Notes: generated by a model not told the origin, from the letters alone. A DNA stretch of 64,000 nucleotides from Umezawaea beigongshangensis (GCF_016464305.1 NZ_JAEIOJ010000001.1:62001-126000); one strand, 5' to 3'. Counted from the first letter of the stretch, positions 47,894 through 57,433 are shown. Made by a program: numbers and translations.

Positions 47894-48268
47894 TCAGCGG
47901 GTGATGTGCCAGAGGATCACGTTGTGCGCGTGGTGCGCCTTGTCGTGCCCGCGGAACTCCACCTCGTGCACGTGCGTGCCGCTGGTGATCGCGATGGAAC
48001 TGGTGCTGAAGAAGCTGCCGCCGAAGCTCTTGTTCGACAGCACGGCCACGCTGCTGATCCGCTGGTAGGGCAGCGACACCAGCGCGACCTTCTTCCCGAC
48101 GAACGACTTGTCCTGCACGACCACCCGCAGGTTCGTCAGCCCGAGGAAGCCCGTTCCCGCCCCGATCGCGTCGTAGACGGCGAGGATCTGCTCGCCGTCG
48201 AGCAGCCCGCTCGCGATCTGCTCGTACTGCTCCCGCTTGTCGAACACCGGCTTGTCGTTGGTCGTCAC
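47894..48268 (-). CDS. bacterial PH-domain protein
   Basis: A 124-residue protein with a bacterial pleckstrin-homology domain: YEQIASGLLDGEQILAVYDAIGAGTGFLGLTNLRVVVQDKSFVGKKVALVSLPYQRISSV, then strands ending SGTHVHEVEFRGHDKAHHAHNVILWHI. No membrane helix. The function is unknown; such proteins often respond to envelope stress. GTG 48268 starts a typical charged N-terminus. It lies upstream of the HPF-like gene in the same direction. Confidence 0.82.
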   Translation of the reverse strand: MTTNDKPVFDKREQYEQIASGLLDGEQILAVYDAIGAGTGFLGLTNLRVVVQDKSFVGKKVALVSLPYQRISSVAVLSNKSFGGSFFSTSSIAITSGTHVHEVEFRGHDKAHHAHNVILWHITR

Positions 48269-48375
48269 GTCTCCAGGGTGCCAGTGCAGGGTCGAGGAGT
48301 GGATTGCCCCGAACGGGGTAACCCCCCGGCACGACGGTGGCCGTCCCGGCCGCCCCTGGTCAGGAGGACGCAGCG

Positions 48376-48576
48376 ATGGGTCTGGGTGACAAGTTCGACG
48401 GTCTCAAGGACAAGGCTCAGGACGCGGTGGGCCAGCACGGCGACAAGGTCGACCAGGGCGTCGACCGCGCCGGGCAGTTCGCCGACGAGCGGACCGGTGG
48501 GCAGCACACGTCTCAGATCGACCAGGGCGAGGACAAGGTCAAGGAGGGGCTGGACCGCTTCGGCGACCAGCGCTAG
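48376..48576 (+). CDS. MT0933-like antitoxin-family small protein
   Basis: A 66-residue, very hydrophilic protein. GLGDKFDGLKDKAQDAVGQHGDKVDQGVDRAGQFADERTGG followed by SQIDQGEDKVKEGL matches the MT0933 (Rv0909) antitoxin-like family, which is also CsbD-like in composition. No adjacent toxin gene is present, so the name may mislead. ATG 48376 has AGGAGG 8 bases upstream. A terminator follows. Confidence 0.8.
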   Translation: MGLGDKFDGLKDKAQDAVGQHGDKVDQGVDRAGQFADERTGGQHTSQIDQGEDKVKEGLDRFGDQR

Positions 48577-48593
48577 GACCCCGCAGGACGCCG

Positions 48594-48638
48594 CACGGGC
48601 GGCACGCGGCGCGTGACGTGCGCCGCGGGCCGCCCGTG
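48594..48638. terminator. bidirectional terminator, MT0933-like gene / tctA
   Basis: Two-part hairpin: outer 10-bp arms (CACGGGCGGC) and inner 6-bp arms (CGGCGC) between convergent genes. Confidence 0.78.
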
Positions 48639-48656
48639 GTGTGGCGGTCGAACCGG

Positions 48657-50177
48657 TCAGCTGTTCGAGTCGGCCGCCTCCGACGTGCTGGCGACGCGGT
48701 TGCCGCGGAAGCGCAGCACCAGCGTCCCCACCACGACGAGCAGCAGCAGACCGTAGGCGATGATCGCGAACGGGCTCGCGACCAGTGCGCCCAGGTCGCC
48801 CTGGCTGATCTGGAGCGTGCGCCGCAGCTGCTCCTCGGCCATCGGGCCGAGGATCAGGCCGACGACGGCCGGGGCGATCGGGTAGCCGTGCCGGCGCATG
48901 AAGAACCCGATGACGCCGATGATCAGCAGGATCACCAGGTCGTCCACGATGAAGTTCACCGCGTAGGTGCCCAGCGCGCCGAACAGCAGGATGCCCGCGT
49001 AGAGGTAGGGCCGCGGGATCTGCAGGACCTTCACCCAGATCTTCACCAGGGGGAGGTTCAGCACGAGCAGCATGACGTTGCCGATGTAGAGGCTCGCGAT
49101 GAGCGCCCACACCAGCGCCGAGTTCTCGCCCTGGAACAGCATCGGGCCGGGGTTGATGCCGTAGCTCTGGAACGCCGCGATGATGATCGCCGCGGTCGCC
49201 GACGTGGGCAGGCCCAGCGTCAGCAGCGGCACCAGGACACCGGCCGCCGCCGCGTTGTTGGCGGCCTCCGGTCCGGCCACGCCCTCGATCGCGCCCTTGC
49301 CGAACTCCTCGGGCCGCTTGGAGAGCTTCTTCTCCGCCGCGTAGGACAGGAACGTCGAGACGTCCGCGCCGCCGGCGGGGATGGTGCCGATCGGGAAGCC
49401 GATGGCGGTACCGCGCAGCCAGGGCTTCCAGGAACGCTTCCAGAAGTCGGCGGTGTTCCACCTCCCGCCGACCGGGACGACGTGCACCGGCCCGTGCCGC
49501 AGCCGCGAGGCCACGTAGAACGCCTCGCCGATGGCGAAGACGCCGACCACGACGATCACCACGTCGATGCCGTCGCCCAGGGTCGCGGACCCGAAGGTGA
49601 AACGGGCCTGGCCGGTGAGCGTGTCGGTGCCGATGAGGCCGACGAACAGGCCCAGCGCGAGCGAGGCGAGCCCGCGGCTCATCGACGAGCCGAGCAGCGC
49701 GGCGACCGTGGTGAACGCGACGACCATGAGCGCGACGTAGTCGGCCGGTCCCAGCTTGACCGCGAGTTCCGCGATGGACGGTGCGAGCAGCGTGAGCAGG
49801 ACCGTCGCGATCGTGCCCGCGACGAACGAGCCGATGGCCGCGGTGGCGAGCGCGGCGGCGCCGCGTCCCGCCCTGGCCATCTTGTTGCCCTCGACCGCCG
49901 TGATGATCGACGCGGACTCGCCGGGCGTGTTCAGCAGGATCGACGTGGTCGACCCGCCGTACATGCCGCCGTAGTAGATGCCCGCGAAGATGATCAGCGA
50001 CGCCGTCGGTTCGAGCGAGAGCGTCAGCGGCAGCAGCAGCGCGACCGTCATCGCGGGGCCGATGCCCGGCAGGACACCGACCAGCGTGCCCAGCGTGACG
50101 CCGATGAACGCGTAGAGCAGGTACTCGGGTTGCGCCGCGGTGGCGAACCCGTCCAGGAGTGCGCCGAAGTTACCCAT
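48657..50177 (-). CDS. tctA: tripartite tricarboxylate transporter, large permease
   Basis: TctA, 506 residues, the large membrane subunit of a tripartite tricarboxylate transporter. About 12 helices are present, with two family signatures: [20 protein letters not shown]...[22 protein letters not shown] and its internal repeat [19 protein letters not shown]...[30 protein letters not shown]. It imports citrate-like acids with the secreted TctC. ATG 50177 overlaps the tctB stop by 8 bases. Confidence 0.96.
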   Translation of the reverse strand: MGNFGALLDGFATAAQPEYLLYAFIGVTLGTLVGVLPGIGPAMTVALLLPLTLSLEPTASLIIFAGIYYGGMYGGSTTSILLNTPGESASIITAVEGNKMARAGRGAAALATAAIGSFVAGTIATVLLTLLAPSIAELAVKLGPADYVALMVVAFTTVAALLGSSMSRGLASLALGLFVGLIGTDTLTGQARFTFGSATLGDGIDVVIVVVGVFAIGEAFYVASRLRHGPVHVVPVGGRWNTADFWKRSWKPWLRGTAIGFPIGTIPAGGADVSTFLSYAAEKKLSKRPEEFGKGAIEGVAGPEAANNAAAAGVLVPLLTLGLPTSATAAIIIAAFQSYGINPGPMLFQGENSALVWALIASLYIGNVMLLVLNLPLVKIWVKVLQIPRPYLYAGILLFGALGTYAVNFIVDDLVILLIIGVIGFFMRRHGYPIAPAVVGLILGPMAEEQLRRTLQISQGDLGALVASPFAIIAYGLLLLVVVGTLVLRFRGNRVASTSEAADSNS

Positions 50178-50721
50178 CGATCAACGGCACCCCCTCCAGG
50201 ATCCCCGCCGGCAGGGACAGGCCGAGGCCCGCGCCGAAGGCGATCTGCACGACGACCGCGAGGACGACGCCCACCACCGCGGGCTTCCACCACGGGCGGG
50301 CGCCGAGGGACCACGCCGCCCCGGCGAAGAGGATCGCCGCGGCGATCATCCAGCCGAGCACGTCGAGCAGCAGGATGTGCGCCACGAGGAACACGACCAG
50401 CTTGAGCACGGTGAGCCAGTCCGTCTTCACGTTCGCGTCGACGTCCTCGCTCTCCTCCTCCTCGCCGAACCTGCCGCGCACGGTGGCGATCAGCACCGCC
50501 ACGCCGGTCGCCACGAGCAGCGCGCCCACCGCGTAGGGGAACGCGCGGGGGCCGAGCGCGTTCGCCGAGTTGCGCACCGAGATGGTCCCGGTGTCGACGA
50601 TCGTGAAGATCCCGAGCGCCACGACGAGCACGCCGAACACGTACTCGCCGATCTTCTTGGCCGCCCCCGGTCCGTCCGGGGGCGGTGTGTCCACTTCGGT
50701 TGCAGCGGGTGAAGAGGTCAC
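50170..50721 (-). CDS. tctB: tripartite tricarboxylate transporter, small permease
   Basis: TctB, 183 residues, with four membrane helices: [62 protein letters not shown] and [24 protein letters not shown]. The motif [10 protein letters not shown] after helix 1 is typical of the family. GTG 50721 overlaps the tctC stop by 4 bases, so the tctCBA genes are translationally coupled. Confidence 0.93.
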   Translation of the reverse strand: MTSSPAATEVDTPPPDGPGAAKKIGEYVFGVLVVALGIFTIVDTGTISVRNSANALGPRAFPYAVGALLVATGVAVLIATVRGRFGEEEESEDVDANVKTDWLTVLKLVVFLVAHILLLDVLGWMIAAAILFAGAAWSLGARPWWKPAVVGVVLAVVVQIAFGAGLGLSLPAGILEGVPLIDG

Positions 50722-51740
50722 GGCACCAGACCGATGTCCTGCAGAACGGGCTTGATGCGGCCGATCTCCATGGTCAGGAACGTCTGGAACTCGTGGCCGG
50801 TGAGGAAGGTGTCGTTCCAGCCCTTCTTCTCCAGCTCGGCCTTCCACGCGGGGCTGTCGTGCATCTCGGTCACGAGGGAGACGAGCTTGTCCTTGGCCTG
50901 CACGGAGATGCCGCCGGGGGCCACGACGCCGCGCCAGTTGGTCAGCTCGACGTTCATGTCGGACTGCTTCAGCGTGGGCACGTCGGGCAGCGCCGCGTTG
51001 CGCTGCGGGCCGGAGGTGGCCAGCGCGCGCAGCTTGCCGGCGAGGATCTGCTCCTTGTACTCGCCGATGCCGGAGATGCCGGCCTTGACCTGGCCGCCGA
51101 GCAGCGCCGCGAGGGACTCGCCGCCGCCGGAGAAGGGCACGTAGTTGAGCTTGTCGAACGCGATCTGCTTGTCCTGGAGCATCAGTCCGGCCAGGACGTG
51201 GTCGGTGCCGCCGGCGGAACCGCCGGTGATCGCGATCTCCTTGCCCTTCTCGTTCACCGCCGCCATCAGGTCCGAGACCGTCTGGTAGGGGGAGTCGGCG
51301 GGAACCACGACGACCTCGTCCTCGGCGGTGAGCCGGGCGATGGGCGTGGTGTCCTCGAGGCGCTTCTCCGAGGCGTTCGTCTCGACCGCACCGACCATGA
51401 CCAGGCCGCTGATCATCAGGTAGGTCTCGGACTTCTCGTTGGCCAGCTTGGCCAGGCCGTTGGTGCCACCGGCACCACCCACGTTGCTGACCTGCACGTT
51501 GCTGACGATGTCAGCGCCCTGGATGGCGGCCTGCATCGAGCGGGCGGTCTGGTCCCAACCGCCTCCGGGGTCGGCCGGCGCCATGATCTCCAGCTTGTTG
51601 ATCGACGTCGCCGACGACGACGAGCCGCCGCCGCAGCCTGCGAGCGCCACGCTCGCGGCCACGAGACCCGCCATCGCGACCACCGTTCCGCGACGCTGTC
51701 CGGCAACGGGACGCAGTCCGGTGGTGTTCCTTCTGAGCAT
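50718..51740 (-). CDS. tctC: tripartite tricarboxylate transporter substrate-binding lipoprotein
   Basis: TctC, 340 residues. The lipoprotein signal ends at the lipobox LAGC. The mature protein has [57 protein letters not shown] and [24 protein letters not shown], all typical of the extracellular receptor for tricarboxylic or related acids. ATG 51740 has GGAGGG 4 bases upstream. It is divergent from the sensor kinase gene. Confidence 0.95.
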   Translation of the reverse strand: MLRRNTTGLRPVAGQRRGTVVAMAGLVAASVALAGCGGGSSSSATSINKLEIMAPADPGGGWDQTARSMQAAIQGADIVSNVQVSNVGGAGGTNGLAKLANEKSETYLMISGLVMVGAVETNASEKRLEDTTPIARLTAEDEVVVVPADSPYQTVSDLMAAVNEKGKEIAITGGSAGGTDHVLAGLMLQDKQIAFDKLNYVPFSGGGESLAALLGGQVKAGISGIGEYKEQILAGKLRALATSGPQRNAALPDVPTLKQSDMNVELTNWRGVVAPGGISVQAKDKLVSLVTEMHDSPAWKAELEKKGWNDTFLTGHEFQTFLTMEIGRIKPVLQDIGLVP

Positions 51741-51821
51741 CGAGCCCTCCGCGCTAGTTCGAAGCATCCGTGCCCCGATGGGCCGCAACCTAGGTCCGTC
51801 CACCCGAGCGATGAAGAGACT

Positions 51822-51857
51822 GGCCGTAAGGGTCGTATTGGTCGTTAAGGTCGTGAG
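51822..51857. promoter_or_regulatory. four 9-bp direct repeats in tctC / kinase divergent promoter
   Basis: GGCCGTAAG, GGTCGTATT, GGTCGTTAA and GGTCGTGAG lie end to end between the divergent transporter and two-component genes. They are probably the binding site of the response regulator (inference). Confidence 0.55.
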
Positions 51858-51891
51858 ACAGCTCACAGGCCGCACAGGACAGAATGTTGTC

Positions 51892-53463
51892 ATGCGCAGA
51901 GCGGTTCCACTGGGTCTCTACCTGCTCGCCCTGCAGGTGGCGATCGTCCTGGCCACCACGGCGGCGGCCGGTCTGCTGGCCGCGAAGATCCAGCACGACC
52001 GCATCCGCGCGAACTACGCGTCGCAGATGCTGTCGGTGGCCGAGAGCGTGGCGAAGCTGCCGTCCGTCGTGGACGCGTTCTCCTCCCCCGAGCCGTCGGC
52101 GACGATCCAGCCGCTGGCCGAGCTGATCCGCAAGTCCTCCGGAGCCACCTACGTCGTGGTGACGGACACGAGCGGCGTCCGCTACGCCCACCCCGATCCG
52201 GCGCGCATCGGCGAGCTGGTGTCCACGGACCCGAGCCCGGCGCTGGCCGGCACCGTGTTCGTGGGCACCGAGACCGGCACCCTGGGCGTGTCGCTGCGGG
52301 CGAAGGTGCCGGTGCGCAGCGCGAGCGGGGAGATCATCGGCATGGCGTCGGTGGGCATCCTGGAGAGGGAGCTGGCCTCGGACCTGTCCGAGGACCTCCA
52401 GCAGCTCGTGGGGTGGCTCGGCGGCGCGGCGGTGCTGGGCGTGCTCGCGGCTGCGCTGGTGACGCGGACGGTGCGGCGGCGGATCTTCAAGCTGGAGCCG
52501 CGCGACATCGCGCACCTGCTGGAGACCCGCGACGCGATGCTGCACGGCATCCGCGAGGGCGTCGTCGCCGTGGACGACCGCGAGCGGCTGGCGCTGGTCA
52601 ACGACGAGGCGATGCGCCTGCTCGACCTGCGCGTGGACCCCACGGGGATGCCCGCGGTGGAGGTGCTGGAGCAGGGCGGCCTGCTGGACCTGACCCGTGC
52701 GAAGGAGGACGTGTCCGACCAGCTGGTCCTCGCCGGTGAGCGCGTGCTGGTCGCGAACCGGATGACCGCCACGACGCAGGGCCGCCGGGTGGGCGTGGTG
52801 CTCACGCTGCGCGACCGGACCGAGCTGTACGACGCGTTGCGCGAGCTGGACGGGCAGCGCACCCTCACCGAGGTGCTGCGCGCGCAGGCCCACGAGTTCT
52901 CCAACCACCTGCACGTCATCGGCGGGCTGCTGGAGCTGGAGCGCCGCGAGGACGCCGTGCGCTACATCGAGCGCGTGGGCGGTGGCGGCGCGCTGACCTC
53001 GGCCGCCGTGGACGGCGCGATGGGCGATCCGGCGCTGGCCGCGCTGCTGCTGGCCAAGTCCAGCACGGCTCACGAGCGCGGGGTGCTGGTCCGGTTGGAC
53101 CCCGACTTCGAGGTGGCCCAGGACGCGGGCGATGATGCCCTCACGGTGCTGGGCAACCTCGTCGACAACGCCGTCGACGCGGTGGGAGCGGGAGGAACGG
53201 TGCAGGTCCTGGTGCGGTCCGACGCGACCGGGGTGCGCATCGTCGTCTCCGACGACGGCCCAGGGGTCCCCGAGTCCGACCGCGGGAGGATCTTCGAGCT
53301 GGGCGTGACCTCGAAACCGCAGCGCAACGCCCACGGTCGTGGCATCGGCCTGGCCCTGGTGTCGCGCGTCGTCGGCCGTCGGCGCGGACGGGTCGAGATC
53401 GGCGACTCCTCCCTCGGCGGGGCCGCGTTCGACGTGTGGCTGCCCTCGGGAGCGGCGTCGTGA
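51892..53463 (+). CDS. CitA/DcuS-like sensor histidine kinase
   Basis: A 523-residue membrane sensor. Helix 1 ([26 protein letters not shown]) and helix 2 ([19 protein letters not shown]) flank an extracytoplasmic PAS-like domain with [25 protein letters not shown] cytoplasmic PAS follows, then [19 protein letters not shown] with phospho-acceptor His334. The ATPase part has [36 protein letters not shown] and [13 protein letters not shown]. It should sense a di- or tricarboxylate outside. It overlaps the response regulator (GTGA) and is divergent from tctCBA. Confidence 0.93.
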   Translation: MRRAVPLGLYLLALQVAIVLATTAAAGLLAAKIQHDRIRANYASQMLSVAESVAKLPSVVDAFSSPEPSATIQPLAELIRKSSGATYVVVTDTSGVRYAHPDPARIGELVSTDPSPALAGTVFVGTETGTLGVSLRAKVPVRSASGEIIGMASVGILERELASDLSEDLQQLVGWLGGAAVLGVLAAALVTRTVRRRIFKLEPRDIAHLLETRDAMLHGIREGVVAVDDRERLALVNDEAMRLLDLRVDPTGMPAVEVLEQGGLLDLTRAKEDVSDQLVLAGERVLVANRMTATTQGRRVGVVLTLRDRTELYDALRELDGQRTLTEVLRAQAHEFSNHLHVIGGLLELERREDAVRYIERVGGGGALTSAAVDGAMGDPALAALLLAKSSTAHERGVLVRLDPDFEVAQDAGDDALTVLGNLVDNAVDAVGAGGTVQVLVRSDATGVRIVVSDDGPGVPESDRGRIFELGVTSKPQRNAHGRGIGLALVSRVVGRRRGRVEIGDSSLGGAAFDVWLPSGAAS

Positions 53464-54164
53464 CCTCGCCCGTGCGGACGATCGTGGTCGACGACGACTT
53501 CGCCGTCGCGGCCGTGCACCGGGGCTTCCTGGAGACGCTGCCGGAGTTCACCGTGGTCGCCGAGGCGCACCGCGGCCTGGACGCGCTGCGCGCCATCGAG
53601 GAGCTGCGGCCCGACCTGGTGCTGCTCGACATCCACCTGCCCGACATCTCCGGGCTGGAGGTGCTGGCCAGGCTGCGCGCGCGCAGCGGACCGCAGGTCG
53701 ACGTCATCGCGATCACCGCGGCGCGCGAGGTGGAGACGGTGCGCCAGGCGATGTCGCGGGGCGTGGACCACTACCTGGTGAAGCCGTTCACGAAGGCCGC
53801 GTTCCTGGACCGGATGCGGATCTACTGGGCGCAGCGCAACGAGGTGCTGCGGTTCACGCGCGAGGACGACGCCGTGCTGGACCAGGAGGAGGTCGACCGC
53901 CTGCTGGCCGCGGGCCAGAGCCGCTCTCCCACCGCGACGCTGCCCAAAGGACTGTCGGCGGTGACGCTGCGCCTGGTGACCGACGCCCTGAAGGCCACGG
54001 ACGGCGATCTGTCCGCGCAGGAGGTCGGCGACCGCGCCGGGCTGTCGCGGGTCAGCGCGCGCCGCTACCTGGAGCACCTCGTGGCCGTGGGCAAGGCCGA
54101 GGTCCTGCCGCGCTACGGCATGGCCAACCGGCCCTCCCACGGCTACCGCTGGCGCGGCTGCTGA
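53460..54164 (+). CDS. CitB/DctR-like response regulator
   Basis: A 234-residue response regulator. The receiver domain carries VVDDDF, Asp57 in VLLDIHLPD and Lys in [11 protein letters not shown]. The C-terminal helix-turn-helix ([33 protein letters not shown]) is typical of the CitB family. GTG 53460 overlaps the kinase stop. With the kinase it most likely switches on the divergent tctCBA operon, as TctD/TctE and CitA/CitB do elsewhere. Confidence 0.93.
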   Translation: MTSPVRTIVVDDDFAVAAVHRGFLETLPEFTVVAEAHRGLDALRAIEELRPDLVLLDIHLPDISGLEVLARLRARSGPQVDVIAITAAREVETVRQAMSRGVDHYLVKPFTKAAFLDRMRIYWAQRNEVLRFTREDDAVLDQEEVDRLLAAGQSRSPTATLPKGLSAVTLRLVTDALKATDGDLSAQEVGDRAGLSRVSARRYLEHLVAVGKAEVLPRYGMANRPSHGYRWRGC

Positions 54165-54221
54165 CCCTGCCGGGGGCAGCGTGCAGCGCGGATCCGGCGC
54201 GGACCCGCGACGCGCGCGACG

Positions 54222-54398
54222 TCAGCCGGCGTGGAACGGACGGTGGACGAATCCACCGGTCCGAGGACGACGGTGACGCGCGGCGAAGTGGTGTCCCTCG
54301 GCGCAGCCGATGAGCAAGCAGCCCGCGAGCAGGGGAAGCACCTCGCTGCCGGTCACGGCCAGCGAGGTCACCACCACCGCCCACACGAGGAGCCTCAT
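54222..54398 (-). CDS. small hydrophobic protein, hypothetical
   Basis: A 58-residue frame: MRLLVWAVVVTSLAVTGSEVLPLLAGCLLIGCAEGHHFAARHRRPRTGGF. Two short hydrophobic stretches are followed by a basic tail, as in a small membrane protein. GGAG lies 3 bases before ATG 54398, a short spacing; an in-frame ATG further upstream is possible. Codon bias fits coding sequence, but I know of no family. Confidence 0.45.
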   Translation of the reverse strand: MRLLVWAVVVTSLAVTGSEVLPLLAGCLLIGCAEGHHFAARHRRPRTGGFVHRPFHAG

Positions 54399-54463
54399 GC
54401 TCTCCAGGTAAGCAGGATCACGTCGCGAACACATCGCATTTGTCCAAGTTTTGAGACAACGGG

Positions 54464-55231
54464 TCACGCGCCGGGCACGACGGCGTCCACCACGGTGCCC
54501 ACCAGCGGCCACGCGCCGGGCACGAGCAGCACCCCCACGACCGTGAAGACGGGGAAGAGCAGCAGGTTCTCCACCGGACCGCCGGTGCGGAAGCGCAGCC
54601 ACCTCGGCGGCCGCAGCTCGTACCACGTCTCCCCCGCGATCGGCAACGGGAACAGGAACGGACAGCCCGACATGGTGATCGAATCGCCGAGGTCGTGCAC
54701 GACGCAGCCCACGGCCACCGCGACGCCCAGCTCTCCGGACAGCGCGCCGAACTGGTTCACCGCCGCGTCGAGGCCGTTCTGGTAGAGCCACAGCAGGATC
54801 GCCGCTCCGGCGACCAGACCGACCCAGTCCCCGAGCGCCGCCTCGGCCAGCAGCGCCGAGAACACCGCGACGCCGAACACCGCCCACCCGCCGCCGAGCT
54901 CCGTGACGCCGGCGACGAAGTAGCCCAGCAGCGCGGCGAACAGCACGGTGTGCGAGAGGTGCCGGTGCTCGCCGGTGACGGGCTCGTCGCGCGGCCCCTT
55001 CGTCACGGCGTAGACGTAGCGGGACGACTTGCGCAGCACGAACGACAGCGCCCCGGTCAGCGGTCCGAGGAACCGCGACGCGGTCGACGAGCGGTGGTCG
55101 AAGTCCGGCAGCAGGGCGAACCCCGCCGTCACCAGCCCGATCAGCACCGCGCCGGCCACGTCCCCGTGGCCCAGCAGCGGCGCGATCCCCATTCCCGCGC
55201 ACCATCCGGTGAGCGCGTGCGTCCTCCCCAT
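54464..55231 (-). CDS. metal-dependent membrane hydrolase (DUF457/YdjM-like)
   Basis: A 255-residue membrane protein of the YdjM family. Metal-binding His/Asp motifs are MGRTHALTGWCAG near the start, LPDFDHRSST, GEHRHLSHTVLF and GCVVHDLGDSIT. About five membrane helices separate them. E. coli YdjM is LexA-regulated; no LexA box was recognised here. ATG 55231 follows a GGGGGG run; GTG 55234 is adjacent. Divergent from the ion channel. Confidence 0.88.
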   Translation of the reverse strand: MGRTHALTGWCAGMGIAPLLGHGDVAGAVLIGLVTAGFALLPDFDHRSSTASRFLGPLTGALSFVLRKSSRYVYAVTKGPRDEPVTGEHRHLSHTVLFAALLGYFVAGVTELGGGWAVFGVAVFSALLAEAALGDWVGLVAGAAILLWLYQNGLDAAVNQFGALSGELGVAVAVGCVVHDLGDSITMSGCPFLFPLPIAGETWYELRPPRWLRFRTGGPVENLLLFPVFTVVGVLLVPGAWPLVGTVVDAVVPGA

Positions 55232-55403
55232 CACCCCCCGACTAGATCACAGGTGGATCAGCGGGCCGCGCACCCGGCACCTTCCCCGACAGCGTGAAGC
55301 TCGGCCACCCGATGGTGTGGGCCCCGCCGCGCGAACGCGGTCGCGGACCGCGGCGCGGTTACGTTGCTGACCGTCGTCCCCCGCCCGCCGCGAGGAGTTG
55401 TCA

Positions 55404-56213
55404 GTGATCACGCGCGAGCGCGTCGGCGCCGCGGTCGACTCGCCGCGGTTCCACCACGCGATCATCGGACTGATCGTCCTCAACGCCCTCACGCTCGGGC
55501 TGGAGACCTCGCAGCGCCTGCTGGAGGGCTACGGGCCGCTGCTGCGCGGCTTCGACCGGCTCGTGGTGGCGATCTTCGTCGTCGAACTGCTCGCCCGGTG
55601 CTACGCGCAGGGCCGCGCCTTCGTCCGCGATCCGTGGAACTGGTTCGACGTGGTCGTCGTGAGCATCGCGATCGTCCCCGCCACGGGGGCGTTCTCGGTG
55701 CTGCGGGCGCTGCGCGTCCTGCGGGCCCTGCGGCTGATCTCGATCGTGCCGAGCATGCGGCGCGTGGTGTCCGCGCTGCTGGCCGCGGTGCCCGGCATGC
55801 TGTCGATCGGCGCGCTGCTGGTGCTCGTGCTCTACGTGTCGGCCGTGATGGCGACGAAGCTGTTCAGCACCACCGCGCCCGAGCGGTTCGGCGACCTGAG
55901 CGACTCGCTGCTGACGCTGTTCAAGATCATGTCCGGTGAGGGCTGGTCCGACGTGTCCGACGAGGTGATGCGGACGCAGCCGTTCGCGCTGGTGTTCTTC
56001 GTCGTCTACATCGTCATCACCGCCTTCACCGTGCTCAACCTGTTCATCGCGGTGGCGGTCAGCGCGATGGAGTCGCAGGTGAGCGAGGAGCGGCGCGAGC
56101 AGAACTCCGAGGACGCGGCCGTGGCGCTGACGATCCTCGACGAGCTGCGCGCGCTGCGCGCCGAGGTGGACGCGCTCGGGGGCGAGCGTCCCGCGGTGCC
56201 CGACCAGCGCTGA
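55404..56213 (+). CDS. single-domain voltage-gated cation channel (NavBac-like)
   Basis: A 269-residue ion transporter with six membrane helices. S1 is AIIGLIVLNALTLGLET, S3 DPWNWFDVVVVSIAIV, and S4 the Arg-rich LRALRVLRALRLISIVPSMRR. The pore helix and filter read LFKIMSGEGWSDV (Ser177-Trp181), where NaChBac-type channels have TLESW. After S6 comes a helical, charged C-terminal coiled coil (ESQVSEERREQNSEDAAV...LDELRALRAEVDAL), the usual tetramer bundle. GTG 55404 has AGGAG 6 bases upstream, better than TTG 55398. Confidence 0.9.
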   Translation: MITRERVGAAVDSPRFHHAIIGLIVLNALTLGLETSQRLLEGYGPLLRGFDRLVVAIFVVELLARCYAQGRAFVRDPWNWFDVVVVSIAIVPATGAFSVLRALRVLRALRLISIVPSMRRVVSALLAAVPGMLSIGALLVLVLYVSAVMATKLFSTTAPERFGDLSDSLLTLFKIMSGEGWSDVSDEVMRTQPFALVFFVVYIVITAFTVLNLFIAVAVSAMESQVSEERREQNSEDAAVALTILDELRALRAEVDALGGERPAVPDQR

Positions 56214-56266
56214 CGGGTTCCCCGCGCTTGACACGGGCGGCACGCGGAGGAGAAGCTCTCCCGGTT

Positions 56267-56287
56267 CCACTAGTTCAGTAGTTGAAC
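56267..56287. promoter_or_regulatory. inverted-repeat operator upstream of GntR gene
   Basis: CTAGTTCAGTAGTTGAAC contains the inverted repeat GTTCA-GTAGT-TGAAC just before the regulator start, the usual autoregulation site for YtrA-type GntR proteins (inference). Confidence 0.4.
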
Positions 56288-56302
56288 GGTGATGAGAGCG
56301 GC

Positions 56303-56686
56303 GTGATCGAGTTCAGGATCGACCGGCGGTCCGGCGTGGCCACGTACGTGCAGATCGTGCAGCAGACCAAGCAGGCGCTGCGACTCGGCCTGCTCGGGCC
56401 GGGCGACCGGTTGCCGACGGCCAAGGAGGTCGTCACGGCCACCGCCATCAACCCGAACACGGTGCTCAAGGCGTACCGCGAGCTGGAGCGCGAGGGCCTG
56501 GTCGAACCCCGCCGCGGTCTCGGCACCTTCGTCTCGGCGTCGCTGGCCGCGCCCGCCGTTCCCGAGGACTCCCCGCTGCGCGCCGAGCTGAGCGACTGGA
56601 TGCGCCGCGCCCGCGAGGCGGGTCTGGACCGGGAGGACGTGGACGCCGTGTTCACCTCGACCCGGTCCGAGCACTACGAGGCGTGA
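56303..56686 (+). CDS. GntR-family regulator (YtrA type)
   Basis: A 127-residue regulator. The winged helix-turn-helix is YVQIVQQTKQALRLGLLGPGDRLPTAKEVVTATAINPNTVLKAYRELEREGLVEPRRGLGTFV, with the short C-terminal helical domain of the YtrA subfamily. Such regulators usually precede ABC-transporter genes; here none follows. GTG 56303 is where homology begins (IEFRIDRRSGVATYVQIV); TTG 56282 would add seven residues. Confidence 0.88.
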   Translation: MIEFRIDRRSGVATYVQIVQQTKQALRLGLLGPGDRLPTAKEVVTATAINPNTVLKAYRELEREGLVEPRRGLGTFVSASLAAPAVPEDSPLRAELSDWMRRAREAGLDREDVDAVFTSTRSEHYEA

Positions 56687-56732
56687 CCGGGACCACCACC
56701 TCCTCCGGACGAGGGTGAGCCGCACCACCGCC

Positions 56733-56749
56733 TTGGACACTCTGTCCAA
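56733..56749. promoter_or_regulatory. palindromic operator of DauR-like gene
   Basis: TTGGACA-CTC-TGTCCAA, a perfect 7-bp inverted repeat centred about 30 bases upstream of the -10 box, so it overlaps the -35 region. Confidence 0.5.
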
Positions 56750-56766
56750 CACTCAGACTCTTCGTC

Positions 56767-56772
56767 TACAGT
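56767..56772 (+). promoter_or_regulatory. -10 box, leaderless start of DauR-like gene
   Basis: TACAGT, 7 bases, GTG 56780. No Shine-Dalgarno. Confidence 0.6.
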
Positions 56773-56779
56773 TCGCGGT

Positions 56780-57433
56780 GTGACAGCGGACGCGATCCTC
56801 GACGCCCTGAAAGACGTGGTGCCCGGCCTCGCGGCGACCTTCGGCCGCTCCTGCGAGGTCGTGCTGCACGACTACCGGCGGCCGGAGCACTCGGTCGTCG
56901 CCGTGGCGGGCGACCTGACCGGACGCCACGTCGGCGGCGCGATGAGCGAGATCGGCTTGTCCGTCCTCGCTCGCGGGGACGACGCGGAGAACGAGCTGAA
57001 CCACGTCACGCGCACCCCGTCCGGCCGCACGGTCAAGTCCTCCACCCTGCCCCTGCGCGACGAGCACGGCCACGTGTTCGGGGCGCTGTGCGTGAACCTG
57101 GACGTGACGGCCCTGCGCCAGGTGGGCGACCTGCTCGCCGACCTGGCGGGCGGGGAACCGGCCGCGGTCCCCACGACCACGTTCACCGACGACGTGGACG
57201 AGGTCGTCGACGCCGTCGTGCGGGCGGAGGAGCTGGCCCTGGCCAAACCGGTGGACGGCCTGAGCAGGCGCGAACGCCTGCCCCTGCTGCGGACGCTGGA
57301 CCGGCGCGGCGTCTTCCGCGTGCGCGGGGCGGCACCCCGCGTGGCCGCGCGCCTGGGCATCTCCCGCGCCTCCCTGTACGCCGACCTGGCGCAGTGCCGC
57401 GGCGCCGACGACACACGGACCGAGGAACGGTGA
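56780..57433 (+). CDS. YheO-like PAS / HTH regulator (DauR-like)
   Basis: A 217-residue regulator. The N-terminal YheO-like PAS domain is IVPGLAATFGRSCEVVLHDYRRPEHSVVAVAG... with LPLRDEHGHVFGALCVNLDV. The C-terminal helix-turn-helix (RVAARLGISRASLYADLAQC) is the HTH_22 type. P. aeruginosa DauR, of the same build, represses D-arginine catabolism. Here it is co-transcribed with a D-amino-acid-type PLP enzyme, whose GTG overlaps its stop. A palindrome at the promoter is the probable operator. Confidence 0.88.
   Translation: MTADAILDALKDVVPGLAATFGRSCEVVLHDYRRPEHSVVAVAGDLTGRHVGGAMSEIGLSVLARGDDAENELNHVTRTPSGRTVKSSTLPLRDEHGHVFGALCVNLDVTALRQVGDLLADLAGGEPAAVPTTTFTDDVDEVVDAVVRAEELALAKPVDGLSRRERLPLLRTLDRRGVFRVRGAAPRVAARLGISRASLYADLAQCRGADDTRTEER

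Noticed and set aside
48376-48576. Reading the MT0933-like gene as half of a toxin/antitoxin pair.
   Set aside because: No toxin-like gene is adjacent, and the family is often solitary. The name is only a family label.
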